From Streptomyces sp. NRRL WC-3626 (GTDB lineage: Bacteria; Actinomycetota; Actinomycetes; Streptomycetales; Streptomycetaceae): a stretch of 64,000 nucleotides of DNA. Under the pieces are notes generated by a model. That model did not search any database. It worked only from the letters and a program-made list of their open reading frames with translations, and was not told the DNA's origin. A program made the position numbers and the translations under genes. Shown in pieces: positions 43,763 through 52,381 of this stretch. The stretch's first letter is position 1. Each line of letters starts with the position of its first letter. The stretch lies in the NCBI RefSeq assembly GCF_000718785.1, contig NZ_JOCA01000008.1:186001-250000 (forward strand), read 5' to 3'.

Positions 43763-43888
43763 TCAGACGTGCGTCACGGGCATCCGGTGCCGGCCGCGCG
43801 GCGGGCGCCGGACGGCGGGAGACACCAGGATCACCACGGACCGGCGGGACCGGGAACGGGGAGCGGCGGCGGTGGCGTGGTCGCGCAC
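43763..43888 (-). CDS. Candidate 41-residue leader peptide of the EF-G paralogue
   Basis: GTG 43888 to TGA 43763-43765 encodes an Arg-rich peptide beginning with Val-coded Met, then [28 protein letters not shown] lies 7 bases upstream, a strong ribosome-binding site. It ends 91 bases before the EF-G paralogue. It may act as a stalling leader for inducible expression; a function of its own cannot be excluded. The Arg runs are the obvious stalling candidates. Confidence 0.45.
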   Translation of the reverse strand: MRDHATAAAPRSRSRRSVVILVSPAVRRPPRGRHRMPVTHV

Positions 43889-44052
43889 GGCTGTACCCCC
43901 CTCAACGGTCGTGGAAGCGCGCCCCGTTGGCGGGCGGCGCCTGTGCGGTGAGTGTAGGGAACGCCGTGGTGGCCGGGCCACGCCTTTTCCCCCGGGCCCC
44001 AGCCGCGGCTGCCCCGTCGCGGACGCCTGATCGCATCAACGATCAACAAACC

Positions 44053-44093
44053 CTGGAGTCCTGGGTTCCAGAACGTCAAGATGTCCTTACACT
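44053..44093 (+). promoter_or_regulatory. Possible promoter and inverted repeat for the TrmB/LuxR-type regulator
   Basis: CTGGA (44053-44057) and TCCAG (44067-44071) form a short inverted repeat in the -35 region of a candidate -10 TACACT (44088-44093), 54 bases upstream of GTG 44147. No good -35 hexamer is visible, so an activator may be needed. Confidence 0.3.
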
Positions 44094-44146
44094 GCGGCAG
44101 AGGCATGGGTGGTCGTTCTCCCATGACAGGACCAGGAGTGGTGCTC

Positions 44147-45142
44147 GTGGAAGCGCGTGAAATGGGGGTCCTCGGGCTGTCCGCCGCCGAGGAGCACGTC
44201 TACCGGCACCTGCTGCGGAACCCCGGTGCCCCCTTGGACGACGCGCACATCCTGTTGAGACACAGCGCGGAGGCCGTACGGGGCGCCGTGGAGCGGCTGC
44301 GCGCGCTGCACATCGTCCGCGAGGACGACGGGACGGTCTGGGCCGCCGAGCCGCAGCTCGTCGTGGCCCGGCTCGCGGAGCAGCGTCTGGAGGACCTCTA
44401 CGGGGAGATACGCGTCCTCACCCATCTCGGCCCGATCATCGACGCGTTGACGCGTGACATGCCCGCCACGGCGACCGCGGAGACCGTGCCCACCGTCGAG
44501 CGGATCACCGATGTGAAGGAGATCCGCACCCGTCTCGACGAGCTCTCCTTCTTCGCCCGCACCGAGGTGCTCTCCGCCGAGCCCTACGATGCGCTGAGCG
44601 TCGAGAACATCGAGCACGCGCGTCCGCTGGACATGCGCTGTCTGCGACGCGGCGTCGTCATCCGCAACCTGGTGCGTCCCGAGGCGCTGGAGGACCCGCC
44701 GACCGTCGCGTATCTGACGGAGCTCGCCGTGGCCGGTGCCCAGATCCGGGTCTCGGGTGAGCTCACCGAGCTGATGCTGGTGTACGACCAGCACACCGCG
44801 CTGGTGCCGATCGATCCGCAGGACACGTCGAAGGGCGCGCTGTGCGCCCGGGAGTCCGGGATCGTCACCAACATCATCCGGCACTTCGAGCGGCTGTGGG
44901 ACTCCGCCGACGTGTTCAGTCCCCTGACCGGTCTCGTGGAGTCCGCGGGCACCGAACCGTCGGAGGCCCAGCGGACGGTACTCGCGGCCATGTGCTCGGT
45001 CGGTACGGACGAGGCCGGCGCCCGTGCCAGCGGGATGGCCCTGCGCACCTACCGGCGTCACATCTCCGCCCTGATGCAGCTCCTGGGCGCGGAGAACCGG
45101 GCGCACGCCGCCCTGCTCGCACGCGAGCGCGGCTGGATATGA
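44147..45142 (+). CDS. Transcriptional regulator with TrmB-like N terminus and LuxR-type C terminus
   Basis: 331 residues. The first 75 residues form a winged helix (AAEEHVYRHLLRNPGAPL ... VRGAVERLRALHIV), the middle is a sensor-like domain, and the C terminus (SEAQRTVLAAMCSVGTDEAG ... RTYRRHISALMQLLGAENR) is a degenerate LuxR helix-turn-helix. This architecture is frequent among Streptomyces regulators of unknown ligand. I chose GTG 44147 because GGAG lies 8 bases upstream; ATG 44123 lacks such a site. It diverges from the EF-G paralogue. Confidence 0.8.
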   Translation: MEAREMGVLGLSAAEEHVYRHLLRNPGAPLDDAHILLRHSAEAVRGAVERLRALHIVREDDGTVWAAEPQLVVARLAEQRLEDLYGEIRVLTHLGPIIDALTRDMPATATAETVPTVERITDVKEIRTRLDELSFFARTEVLSAEPYDALSVENIEHARPLDMRCLRRGVVIRNLVRPEALEDPPTVAYLTELAVAGAQIRVSGELTELMLVYDQHTALVPIDPQDTSKGALCARESGIVTNIIRHFERLWDSADVFSPLTGLVESAGTEPSEAQRTVLAAMCSVGTDEAGARASGMALRTYRRHISALMQLLGAENRAHAALLARERGWI

Positions 45143-45159
45143 CACCCCCGCGCCGCTGG

Positions 45160-45182
45160 GCCCGCGCCGTTCGGGCGCGGGC
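45160..45182. terminator. Hairpin terminator between convergent genes
   Basis: A 9-bp GC stem (GCCCGCGCC with its complement) with loop GTTCG, between the regulator stop and the small secreted protein stop. Confidence 0.75.
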
Positions 45183-45193
45183 TGGCGTGTCGC

Positions 45194-45412
45194 CTACTCC
45201 TTGCACTCCTCCGGGTCGGCCGGCCACTGCATACCGCCCTGCCAGCCGTTCGCCGGGCCCCGGCAGGTCTCCTTCGGCGGGCCGTCGGCGGTGAGCGGTG
45301 TCCGGGCCGGACCGTCCGACTGCCCCGCTCCCACGGCCACTCCGGTCACGGCCAGGGCGGCCACGGCCGCTCCCGCGAGTGCCGAGCGCACCACTACGGC
45401 TCTGTTCCTCAC
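45194..45412 (-). CDS. Small secreted protein
   Basis: 72 residues. A basic start then a hydrophobic helix (ALAGAAVAALAVTGVAVGA) acts as a signal peptide or anchor; the mature part is short with two Cys (KETCRGPANGW and DPEECKE) that could form one disulphide. GTG 45412 is preceded by GAGGGGG. Function unknown. Confidence 0.65.
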   Translation of the reverse strand: MRNRAVVVRSALAGAAVAALAVTGVAVGAGQSDGPARTPLTADGPPKETCRGPANGWQGGMQWPADPEECKE

Positions 45413-45877
45413 AACGTCCCCCTCGTCGTCCGAACCGCTGCTCACTCCGGTCATGTCATGGTCCGGCCGGCCGGTCGGGCCGCAGCGGCATCAGGGAGTC
45501 TGGCACGCGGCGGGCCGGGCGGACTCCGTCGCACCGGGCAGCCTCCTGCCAGCAGCGCGGCAGCATCCTGCCGGTCCGGCCGGGAGACCGCTCGGTGGCT
45601 CGGCGGTGGACCCACGCGTCCTCGGCGAAGCGCTCGAACGCGGACTCGGTCCCGTCCCCGGTATCCCGTCGGTCGGGGGAGCGGGCCGGCTGCCGCTCCG
45701 GCCGGGACGGGGCCATCGGTCCGCCGGAACGCGGATGCCGTTCAACCGCCGACGGGCAGCGGTCGGACGGCCGGCGTGGCCCTGGACACCTTTGACACGC
45801 ACGAGGGGCCGGAAGCACGCTGCCGCCCCGGCTCACCTGCCGAGCCCGGCCGGATCCACGCCTCGGAAAGGATCGTC
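45413..45877. other. 465-base gap without a recognisable gene
   Basis: Open frames here lack coding character on both strands. It should hold divergent promoters for the two flanking secreted-protein genes; the best candidate on the plus strand is TTGACA at 45792-45797, with a poor -10 (CACGCT) after 18 bases. Confidence 0.5.
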
Positions 45878-46330
45878 ATGCAGTCGATGGGACGTCTCAG
45901 GGCATGTGTCGTCACCGGAGCCCTCACCACGGCTCTCCTCGGAACGGGGGCCGCCGTCGCGCCGTCCGCCTCCGCCGCGCTCTACACCTGCGTCAAGGCA
46001 GGCAACATCGTCTACCCCTCGTACTACATCCGGATGCCCGTCAACTCCGGCGGAACCGGTGAGGTGGACTGCCTGCTTCCCGTGGGCAGCACCGGATCGG
46101 CGGTGACGGCACTGCAGCGCACGCTCAACCGGTGCTACGCCGCCGGCCTGGAGCCGGACGGTGTGTACGGGGAACTGACCGAGGCGGCCGTCCGGGAAGC
46201 GCAGCGCGCGGCGGGGGTGACCGCGGACGGGGTGTACGGGCCGCGCACCGCGGCGGCCGTCCGGCACGCCACATGGTCGAGGGAGGTGCCGGACCGCTTC
46301 CTCGGCTGCCGCCGGTACAGCCCGAGTTGA
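45878..46330 (+). CDS. Secreted peptidoglycan-binding domain protein
   Basis: 150 residues with a signal peptide ending near PSASAA. The C-terminal two thirds contain a PG_binding_1-type fold: VGSTGSAVTALQRTLNRCY, GLEPDGVYGELTEAAVREAQ and GVTADGVYGPRTAAAVR. Two to four Cys may form disulphides. It probably binds peptidoglycan in the wall; no catalytic domain is present. GGAAAGG precedes the ATG. One of three PG-binding proteins within 4 kb. Confidence 0.85.
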   Translation: MQSMGRLRACVVTGALTTALLGTGAAVAPSASAALYTCVKAGNIVYPSYYIRMPVNSGGTGEVDCLLPVGSTGSAVTALQRTLNRCYAAGLEPDGVYGELTEAAVREAQRAAGVTADGVYGPRTAAAVRHATWSREVPDRFLGCRRYSPS

Positions 46331-46339
46331 CCCCGCCCG

Positions 46340-47647
46340 TCACCCGGGCTGCGCGGCCGCCACACGCCGTTCCCGCAGGTTACGGACGAACCCGCGGGGT
46401 GTGGACCGGCCCGCGAAGAGGTCCGCGACCTCGCCGCGCAGGGCCGCGCGCCAGACCGGGTGGACGGCCTGCTCCCAGTTCAGTGTGAACACCGGGGCGT
46501 CGCGGACCAGTTCGTACTGGAACCGGGTGAACTCCGGGTGGGGTGAGGCGCCGAGCCGACGGGCGGCGGCGACCGTGACGGGGACCTCACCGGCCGCCAG
46601 CAGGGCGTCGGTGTGCTCCGGGGTGGAGAACTCCTCGAGGAAGTCCAGGACTTCACCCCGGCCGCTGGTGAGGTCGCCGGCCGACAGATAGCCGGCCGGG
46701 GTGCCGATCAGGTTCTTCGGGTCGCCCTTGCCGCCCTCGACGGCCGGGAAGGGGAGCCAGCCCAACTGTCCGCGGGCGAAGGCGGGGAAGCGGTCGACGA
46801 GGGCCGCGTGCTCGCGGGAGTCCATCAGGTGCATGGCCGCCCGCCCCCGGGCGAACCGGGCGGTGGCCGATCCCGCGGTGGCGGAGGCGTCCGCGAAGTC
46901 GTCGCCGAAGGCGCCGTCTTCGGCCAGGGACCTCACCTCCCGCGCGGCCCGCAGCACCGCCGGGTGGTCCCATTGGGTGTAGTCACCCGCCTGGATGCGG
47001 CCGAACACCTCGGGGCCGCCGTGGCGTTCCACCAGATACGCCAGCCACATCAGCTCCGCCGACGGATCCGCGCCGGCCAGCGCGAACGGCGTGACACCCG
47101 CCTTCGTGAGGCGTGCGGCGGCCCGGCGGAGCGTGGTCCAGTCGGCGGGCGGGCGCAGCCCGAGGCCGGCGAAGAGCGTCTTGTCGTAGAAGAGCAGCAC
47201 GGGCCGGGTTCCGCGCACGGGGACGCCGTAGGGACGCTCGTTGACGTGACCGCCCGTCAGCGCCGCGGGGAGGTAGCTCCGCCCGAGTTCCGGACGGTCC
47301 AGCATGAGGTCGTGGAGGTCGGTCACCCGGTACTCCTCCGCGGCGGTGCGGATGGATCCGCTCCCCCAGTGGAAGACGAGGTCGGGGCCGCCGGCGTCAC
47401 CGTCCAGCGCGGCGCCCAGTTCGGCCTCGTAGGCGTCGGGCGGCACCCGGCGCAGCCGCACCGAGGTGCCGGAGGAGCGGCTGTAGCGCTCGGCAGCCGC
47501 CTCGATGACCCTGACACCGCCGTCGTCGGGGACGAGGGCGGTGAGCGTCCGCCGGCGGGGCGACGGCTCGTTCGCGCCGCAGCCGGTGAGACCGGCGGAG
47601 ATCAGGGCGCCGGCGCCGAGGAACCACCGTCTGGTGGGAGACAGCAT
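46340..47647 (-). CDS. Orphan Tat lipoprotein, ABC-type sugar-binding protein
   Basis: 435 residues. The signal contains twin arginines (TRRWFLGAGA) and a lipobox ending LTGC, so it should be a Tat-exported lipoprotein. The rest is a family 1 solute-binding fold (GPDLVFHWGSGS, KTLFAGLGLRPPADWTTLRR, TARFARGRAAMHLM). No permease or ATPase gene is adjacent, unlike the operon at 26-31 kb, so it either serves a distant importer or acts as a sensor. GGAAAGG lies 10 bases before the ATG. Confidence 0.88.
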   Translation of the reverse strand: MLSPTRRWFLGAGALISAGLTGCGANEPSPRRRTLTALVPDDGGVRVIEAAAERYSRSSGTSVRLRRVPPDAYEAELGAALDGDAGGPDLVFHWGSGSIRTAAEEYRVTDLHDLMLDRPELGRSYLPAALTGGHVNERPYGVPVRGTRPVLLFYDKTLFAGLGLRPPADWTTLRRAAARLTKAGVTPFALAGADPSAELMWLAYLVERHGGPEVFGRIQAGDYTQWDHPAVLRAAREVRSLAEDGAFGDDFADASATAGSATARFARGRAAMHLMDSREHAALVDRFPAFARGQLGWLPFPAVEGGKGDPKNLIGTPAGYLSAGDLTSGRGEVLDFLEEFSTPEHTDALLAAGEVPVTVAAARRLGASPHPEFTRFQYELVRDAPVFTLNWEQAVHPVWRAALRGEVADLFAGRSTPRGFVRNLRERRVAAAQPG

Positions 47648-47757
47648 GGGTCGAGTGCCTTTCCGTGGAGAGCTGTTGGCCGTACCGCCGGGTTCGTCCA
47701 GGCGGACGCGACACGGGACGGGACGGGCCCGGCAGGCGGGTGCGCGCACGGGACGGA

Positions 47758-47793
47758 CCGGGCCCGGCGCCGTCACCGCGACGCCGGGCCCGG
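47758..47793 (-). terminator. Hairpin terminator after the M15 carboxypeptidase gene
   Basis: A perfect 12-bp stem (CCGGGCCCGGCG with its complement) and a 12-base loop, 16 bases past the stop on the minus strand. Confidence 0.75.
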
Positions 47794-47809
47794 GGTTCGG
47801 CGGGAACCG

Positions 47810-48547
47810 TCAGAAGTTGGAGCAGCCCGGGGCGCTCCAGAACGGTGACGGGTCGTGGGCCAGGTGCGTGTGGTCGTTGTGACCGGCGTAGCCCTGGCCG
47901 AGGATCTCCGAGAAGCCGGCGCTCTTGCCCTGCACCGCGTAGGAGCAGCGCCGGGCGAGGGTGCCGGTGAGGTCGGCGGCGTCACCGTAGCGGTGGCGGC
48001 TGGACGGCGCGCTGTCCGGCGGCTGGCAGGCGTCGGACCGGAAGCCGCTGGAGACGGTCATGGAGGTGTCGCCCAGCTTGTGCCGGATGGCCTCCAGCTT
48101 CCACATGGTCTTCAGCGCGTTGGCCTTGGCGGTGGCCGCGCTGACGGCCCCGCCCGCCCAGGTGGAGTTGCACCGGTTGAGCTCGGCGTAGGAGAAGTGG
48201 ATGGGCGTGCAGTCGCTGTCCGACAGCTGGTTGATCTTGGTGATCGTCTGGGTTCCGGCGACGCCGTCCACGTCCAGGTTGTAGGCCGCCTGGAACTTGC
48301 GGACGGCCGCTTCCGTGCGGTCCCCGTAGACGCCGTCGTACGACAGGCGTTCGCCGGAGGTCACCCAGCCGGCGACGCGGATCTGCAGCTGTCTGACGTC
48401 CTCGTTGGACTCGCCCGGCTCCAGGGGCAGGTTGGACCAGGTCCGGCAGGCGACCGCGTGCGCGGTGCCGGCGGTGACGCCGGTGCCCACCATTCCTATC
48501 ATGAGCATGACACAAGCAAGCAGGGAGTACAGAGCTCTCCTGACCAT
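47810..48547 (-). CDS. Secreted zinc D-Ala-D-Ala carboxypeptidase (M15) with PG-binding domain
   Basis: 245 residues with a signal peptide (to about 32). An N-terminal PG_binding_1 domain (NEDVRQLQIRVAGWVTSG ... DGVYGDRTEAAVRKFQ) precedes an M15A peptidase domain. Zinc ligands are expected in SSRHRYGDAADLT (His, Asp) and HNDHTHLAH (His). The layout matches the Streptomyces albus G carboxypeptidase, which trims D-Ala from peptidoglycan stem peptides. Confidence 0.92.
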   Translation of the reverse strand: MVRRALYSLLACVMLMIGMVGTGVTAGTAHAVACRTWSNLPLEPGESNEDVRQLQIRVAGWVTSGERLSYDGVYGDRTEAAVRKFQAAYNLDVDGVAGTQTITKINQLSDSDCTPIHFSYAELNRCNSTWAGGAVSAATAKANALKTMWKLEAIRHKLGDTSMTVSSGFRSDACQPPDSAPSSRHRYGDAADLTGTLARRCSYAVQGKSAGFSEILGQGYAGHNDHTHLAHDPSPFWSAPGCSNF

Positions 48548-48833
48548 GCCGATCTCCTCGGTCGTTGGATTCCGTACGGGCCCGGGGCCCGAAGGGCGGG
48601 CTCACCATAGGCGTGGGCGGCCCGACGGCAAACCGGTGCGCTGAACACCGCCGGACGGCGTGTGAACTGGCAGGATGCGGCCACCGGCCTGCACCCTCCT
48701 GCCGCGGACGAGCGGCCTCACGACGGCCGCGAGGGAGCAGACTCCTGGAGGCGGCCCGCCGGCCGACGCACCGTCACCGGAGTGCTCGCCGCGAGCAGTC
48801 ACCCGTCCCTTCTTCTCTGCACCGGGAGAACCC

Positions 48834-49355
48834 ATGTTCCTCAACCGCGCCCTGCGCAAGACCCTCCCCGTGGCCCTGGCCGCCGTGACGGCCCTCGGCC
48901 TCGACATCTGCGTGGCCACGTCCGCCTCGGCCAACATCAACGACGGATACGTCTCGGGCTCCGGCGCCTTCGCGGACGACTGGGACGACGAAGGCACCCT
49001 GGCCCAGGGCTACCCGGGGACGTACTCCAACGCCACCTGCCTGTGGCAGAAGGTCCTGTACGCCGACGGCTACCTGTCCACCTCCGAGGTCGACGGGGTC
49101 TTCGGCAGCACCACCCACGCGGCCACCTACACCTGGCAGTACGACCATGGCCTGGGGGCCGACGGTATCGTCGGGAAGAAGACGTTCAGCAGGGCGGGCG
49201 ACAAGCTGCGCGACCAGACCGGGGACGGCCAGGTGGACACCTACCTCGGGAAGACGCACCACATCACGATGGTCCGCAACTCCGCCGGACGGTACGCGTT
49301 CTCGGAGGGCGCCGCGACCCGCGTCGCCTCCTACACCAGCCGGACCTGCTCCTGA
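48834..49355 (+). CDS. Secreted protein with PG-binding-like domain
   Basis: 173 residues with a signal peptide (LPVALAAVTALGLDICVATSA). The mature part contains a degenerate PG_binding_1 repeat (CLWQKVLYADGYLSTSEVDG, VFGSTTHAATYTWQYDHGLG, ADGIVGKKTFSRAG) followed by a short C-terminal domain ending SRTCS. Two Cys remain in the mature protein. GGGAG lies upstream of the ATG. It diverges from the M15 gene across 286 bases in which I see no further gene. Confidence 0.82.
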   Translation: MFLNRALRKTLPVALAAVTALGLDICVATSASANINDGYVSGSGAFADDWDDEGTLAQGYPGTYSNATCLWQKVLYADGYLSTSEVDGVFGSTTHAATYTWQYDHGLGADGIVGKKTFSRAGDKLRDQTGDGQVDTYLGKTHHITMVRNSAGRYAFSEGAATRVASYTSRTCS

Positions 49356-49370
49356 TCCGCACCCGACATC

Positions 49371-49395
49371 GCGCCGCCGGGCCACCCGGCGGCGC
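49371..49395. terminator. Hairpin terminator between convergent genes
   Basis: A perfect 11-bp stem GCGCCGCCGGG with its complement and a 3-base loop, 16 bases after the PG-binding gene stop and before the convergent ParB-like gene end. Confidence 0.8.
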
Positions 49396-49445
49396 GTCGC
49401 CGTGCGTGGACGTGGCGCCCAGGGCGTAGCGCCCGCTCCCGCCCG

Positions 49446-50393
49446 TCACACGGCGACGCCCGGACCGTCCTGACCGGGCTCGCCGTCGGCGACCTGCGCG
49501 CCGAAGCGCTGCCAGCCCTCCGCGCAGGCACGGGCCACCAACTGGAGCGCCTCCCGGGACTGGCTCGCGGCCGCCTGCGCGGCGGAGTCGGGCCGTTCCA
49601 TGAAGGCCAGGGTCGACGTCACCAGACGCAGCAGGGTGCGCCCCTGGTCGTTGTACCGCAGCGACGGATCCCGCAACAGCTGTTCCAGCCGGGGCCGCAG
49701 GAAGTCGGCCGGCGCGGCGGCCGGAGTCTCCTCGGGCTCCGCCGCGAGCCGGCGGCGCACGTCGAGGGCCGTCCCGACGGAGATCCCCGCGCGGCGGGCC
49801 ACGGCCCGCAGGCTCGCCTGCGGCTCCTGCGTCATGATCTCCCGCGCCCGCTCCCGTCCCTCCCGGGCGGAGAGCGGACGACGCCGCCCGTCCCGGCCGA
49901 CGCGGTGGCCGGCGGTCTCCCCCTCCGGCGCGCTGCGCGCGCGCAGTGCGGCGACGGTGCGCGGCGCGACCCCGCACACCGAGGCCACCCACCGGTCGGA
50001 CCGCTCCGGACACGAGTCGAGCAGACGGCGCGCGGCGGCGGCGCGCTCGTGCGGCGCCAGGGGCAGTCCGTGCGAGGAGTTCAGACGTACGGCGGCCACG
50101 AACGCCTCGTCGTCGGAACCCTCGAACCACCGCACGGGCACCCGGTCCAGGCCGCGCGACCGTGCCGCGGCCAGCCGGTGGTGCCCGTCGATCACCCGCA
50201 TGCCCGCCCTGCGGACCAGCAGGGGCGGCATCGCGTCCACGCGGTCGGCGAGCGACCGGACATGGACCATGTCCAGGCCGCCCAGCCGAGGCGAGTCCCC
50301 TTCGGCCAGCGCGGCGATCGCGACGCTCGCCGCCGGGGCTTCGCCGTCGTCCACGGTGTCCCGGTGCGGCTCACGGATGTCGCGCGTCGTCAT
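49446..50393 (-). CDS. ParB-fold transcriptional activator of the StrR/NovG type
   Basis: 315 residues. A ParB-like N domain (VHVRSLADRVDAMPPLLVRR, GMRVIDGHHRLAAARSRG, DDEAFVAAVRLNSSHGLPL) is followed by two helix-turn-helix stretches (RWVASVCGVAPRTVAALRAR and LRAVARRAGISVGTALDVRR) and a helical tail. The order and the DGHHRL/NSSHGLPL segments match StrR, NovG, Bbr and Tei15-type cluster activators rather than chromosome-partition ParB. No antibiotic cluster is visible beside it. ATG 50393 has GGGGGG upstream. It diverges from an MHS transporter. Confidence 0.85.
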   Translation of the reverse strand: MTTRDIREPHRDTVDDGEAPAASVAIAALAEGDSPRLGGLDMVHVRSLADRVDAMPPLLVRRAGMRVIDGHHRLAAARSRGLDRVPVRWFEGSDDEAFVAAVRLNSSHGLPLAPHERAAAARRLLDSCPERSDRWVASVCGVAPRTVAALRARSAPEGETAGHRVGRDGRRRPLSAREGRERAREIMTQEPQASLRAVARRAGISVGTALDVRRRLAAEPEETPAAAPADFLRPRLEQLLRDPSLRYNDQGRTLLRLVTSTLAFMERPDSAAQAAASQSREALQLVARACAEGWQRFGAQVADGEPGQDGPGVAV

Positions 50394-50634
50394 CGGGCCC
50401 CCCGGGAAACCTCGGCCGCTCACCGGCGCGCCCACGCGTCGCCGCCGTCCGAAGCCTGCCAGCCGCCGGCACCCGGCCGGACCGGCGGAGGTGGCAACTT
50501 GCGGTCACCCGCCGACACCCTCTTGCCACGCCGGCCCGCGGGACACCCCGACGTCTCACACTCTGGTACGCCATTCCTGATAAATGAGATGTCTGGGATC
50601 GTTGGGCAACCGTTCTACCTGGAAAGACCGTGAA

Positions 50635-52053
50635 ATGCCCGCATCATCCACCAGCCCGGCCCTCGTCAACTCCCGGTCCCGCGTCCTCGTCGCGAGCCTC
50701 ATCGGCACGACGATCGAGTTCTACGACTTCTACATCTACGCGACCGCCGCCGTCCTGGTCTTCCCCTCCCTCTTCTTCCCGAACAGCGACCCGACGACGG
50801 CGCTGCTCTCCTCGTTCGCGGTGTTCGGGGCCGCGATGGTCGCCCGCCCGATCGGCGCCGTGGTCTTCGGACACCTCGGCGACCGGCTCGGCCGCAAGGG
50901 CACCCTGGTGGCCTCGCTCCTCACGATGGGCATCGCCACCTTCCTCATCGGCGTACTGCCCACGTACGCGCAGGCCGGCTGGGTCGCCACCGCGCTGCTG
51001 GTGCTGATGCGGCTCGCGCAGGGCTTCGCGCTCGGCGGCGAGTGGAGCGGCGCGGCCCTGGTCGCGACCGAGAACGCCCCGAAGGGCAAACGCGCCCTCT
51101 ACGGCACGTTCCCGCAGCTGGGTGCCCCGCTCGGCTTCATCATCGGCAACGGGCTGTTCCTGATCATCGGCGCGCTGCTGCCGTCGTCGGCGGGCGCCGA
51201 CCCGTCCCAGCCCTCGGACGCCTTCCTGAGCTGGGGCTGGCGGGTGCCGTTCCTGTTCTCCGCCGTGATGGTCGCGATCGGCCTGTGGGTGCGGATGCGC
51301 CTGGTGGAGGCGCCGGTGTTCGCCCGGACCCGGGAGGCCGGCCTGGTGCGGAAGCTGCCGCTCGCCACCGTTCTGCGCGGTCACTGGAAGCAACTGGTCC
51401 TCGGCACGTTCTTCATGCTGGCGACGTATGTCCTCTTCTACCTGATGACCACGTTCTCGCTGAGCTACGGCCGTACGGCCGAGGACGCCGCCGTGCCCGG
51501 CCTGGGGTACGACTACACGACCTTCGTCCTGATGATGATCTTCGGTGTGCTGTTCTTCGCCGTGTTCACGCTGGTCTCCGGCCCGCTCGCCGACAGGTAC
51601 GGCCGGCGCCTCACGCTGATCCTGGTCACCGCGGGCATCCTGGTGTTCGGGCTGGTGTGGGTGCCGTTGATCGGCCTGGGCACGCTGGGTGTGGTGCTGT
51701 GGCTGATGCTCGGCTTCACGCTGATGGGCATGACGTTCGGGCCGATGGGCGCGCTGCTCCCGGAGCTCTTCCCGACGAGCGTGCGGTACACGGGCTCCGG
51801 GATCTCGTACAACGTCAGCTCGATCCTCGGCGCGGCCGTCGCCCCGTTCATAGCGGTGGCCCTGTGGGAGGCCGGCGACGGCTCCCCGTGGCTGGTCGGC
51901 GTCTACCTCTCCTCGATGGCCCTGCTGACCCTGGTCGCACTGCTGCTGGGCAAGGAGACGAAGGACGTCGGGCTCGACGAGGGCGAGGGTGAGGGCGAGG
52001 CCGTCACCGGCCCCGAGCACGACGAGGTGCCCGCCACCAACGCGGCCCCCTGA
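50635..52053 (+). CDS. MFS transporter, MHS (metabolite:H+ symporter) family
   Basis: 472 residues with about 12 transmembrane helices. MHS signatures are SLIGTTIEFYDFYIYATAA at the N terminus, FGHLGDRLGRKGTL between helices 2 and 3, and RLAQGFALGGEWSGAAL. Family members import citrate, proline/betaine, shikimate, alpha-ketoglutarate or aromatic acids; the substrate is not evident here. The acidic tail (DEGEGEGEAV) is unusual but not conserved in the family. GGAAAG precedes the ATG. Confidence 0.92.
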   Translation: MPASSTSPALVNSRSRVLVASLIGTTIEFYDFYIYATAAVLVFPSLFFPNSDPTTALLSSFAVFGAAMVARPIGAVVFGHLGDRLGRKGTLVASLLTMGIATFLIGVLPTYAQAGWVATALLVLMRLAQGFALGGEWSGAALVATENAPKGKRALYGTFPQLGAPLGFIIGNGLFLIIGALLPSSAGADPSQPSDAFLSWGWRVPFLFSAVMVAIGLWVRMRLVEAPVFARTREAGLVRKLPLATVLRGHWKQLVLGTFFMLATYVLFYLMTTFSLSYGRTAEDAAVPGLGYDYTTFVLMMIFGVLFFAVFTLVSGPLADRYGRRLTLILVTAGILVFGLVWVPLIGLGTLGVVLWLMLGFTLMGMTFGPMGALLPELFPTSVRYTGSGISYNVSSILGAAVAPFIAVALWEAGDGSPWLVGVYLSSMALLTLVALLLGKETKDVGLDEGEGEGEAVTGPEHDEVPATNAAP

Positions 52054-52070
52054 GCCGTCCGGCGGGCCCG

Positions 52071-52113
52071 CCGAGGCCCTCCGTGTCCGTGCACCGGGCG
52101 CGGAGGGCCTCGG
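52071..52113 (+). terminator. Hairpin terminator after the MHS transporter
   Basis: A perfect 13-bp stem (CCGAGGCCCTCCG with its complement) and a 17-base loop, 18 bases past the stop. Confidence 0.8.
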
Positions 52114-52254
52114 TGTGTCCGGCCGCCCGCGGGCGGAGAGGGGCAGGGTCCGGCGCCGGTCGGCCACGCGGTTCTGCCCGCGAGCGCGTCGTCGGCCACG
52201 CGACGGGCGACCGTGGCCCCGTGCGGTCCTGAGACCCCGACAGGCCCGCGGAAC

Positions 52255-52286
52255 CGGCGGTCGCGGCGGTCGCGGCGGTCGCGGCG
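52255..52286. repeat. 9-bp tandem repeat upstream of the kinase pair
   Basis: CGGCGGTCG is repeated three and a half times. The rest of this 328-base gap holds the upstream terminator and a possible -10 TACGAT at 52342-52347, 35 bases before the kinase start; no gene is seen. Confidence 0.6.
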
Positions 52287-52381
52287 CCGTACGCCCCGTA
52301 CCGGCGGGATTCCGCACCTCCCCGGACGACGCGGAAGCGACTACGATCACCCGTCGACGAGCGACGGGGGGAGCCTGAGCC

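Noticed and set aside
49446..50393. Chromosome-partition ParB
   Set aside because: No ParA or parS context, and motif order matches the StrR/NovG activator group.
52255..52286. CRISPR-like or satellite array
   Set aside because: The unit is 9 bp with no spacers; it is a simple tandem repeat in GC-rich spacer.
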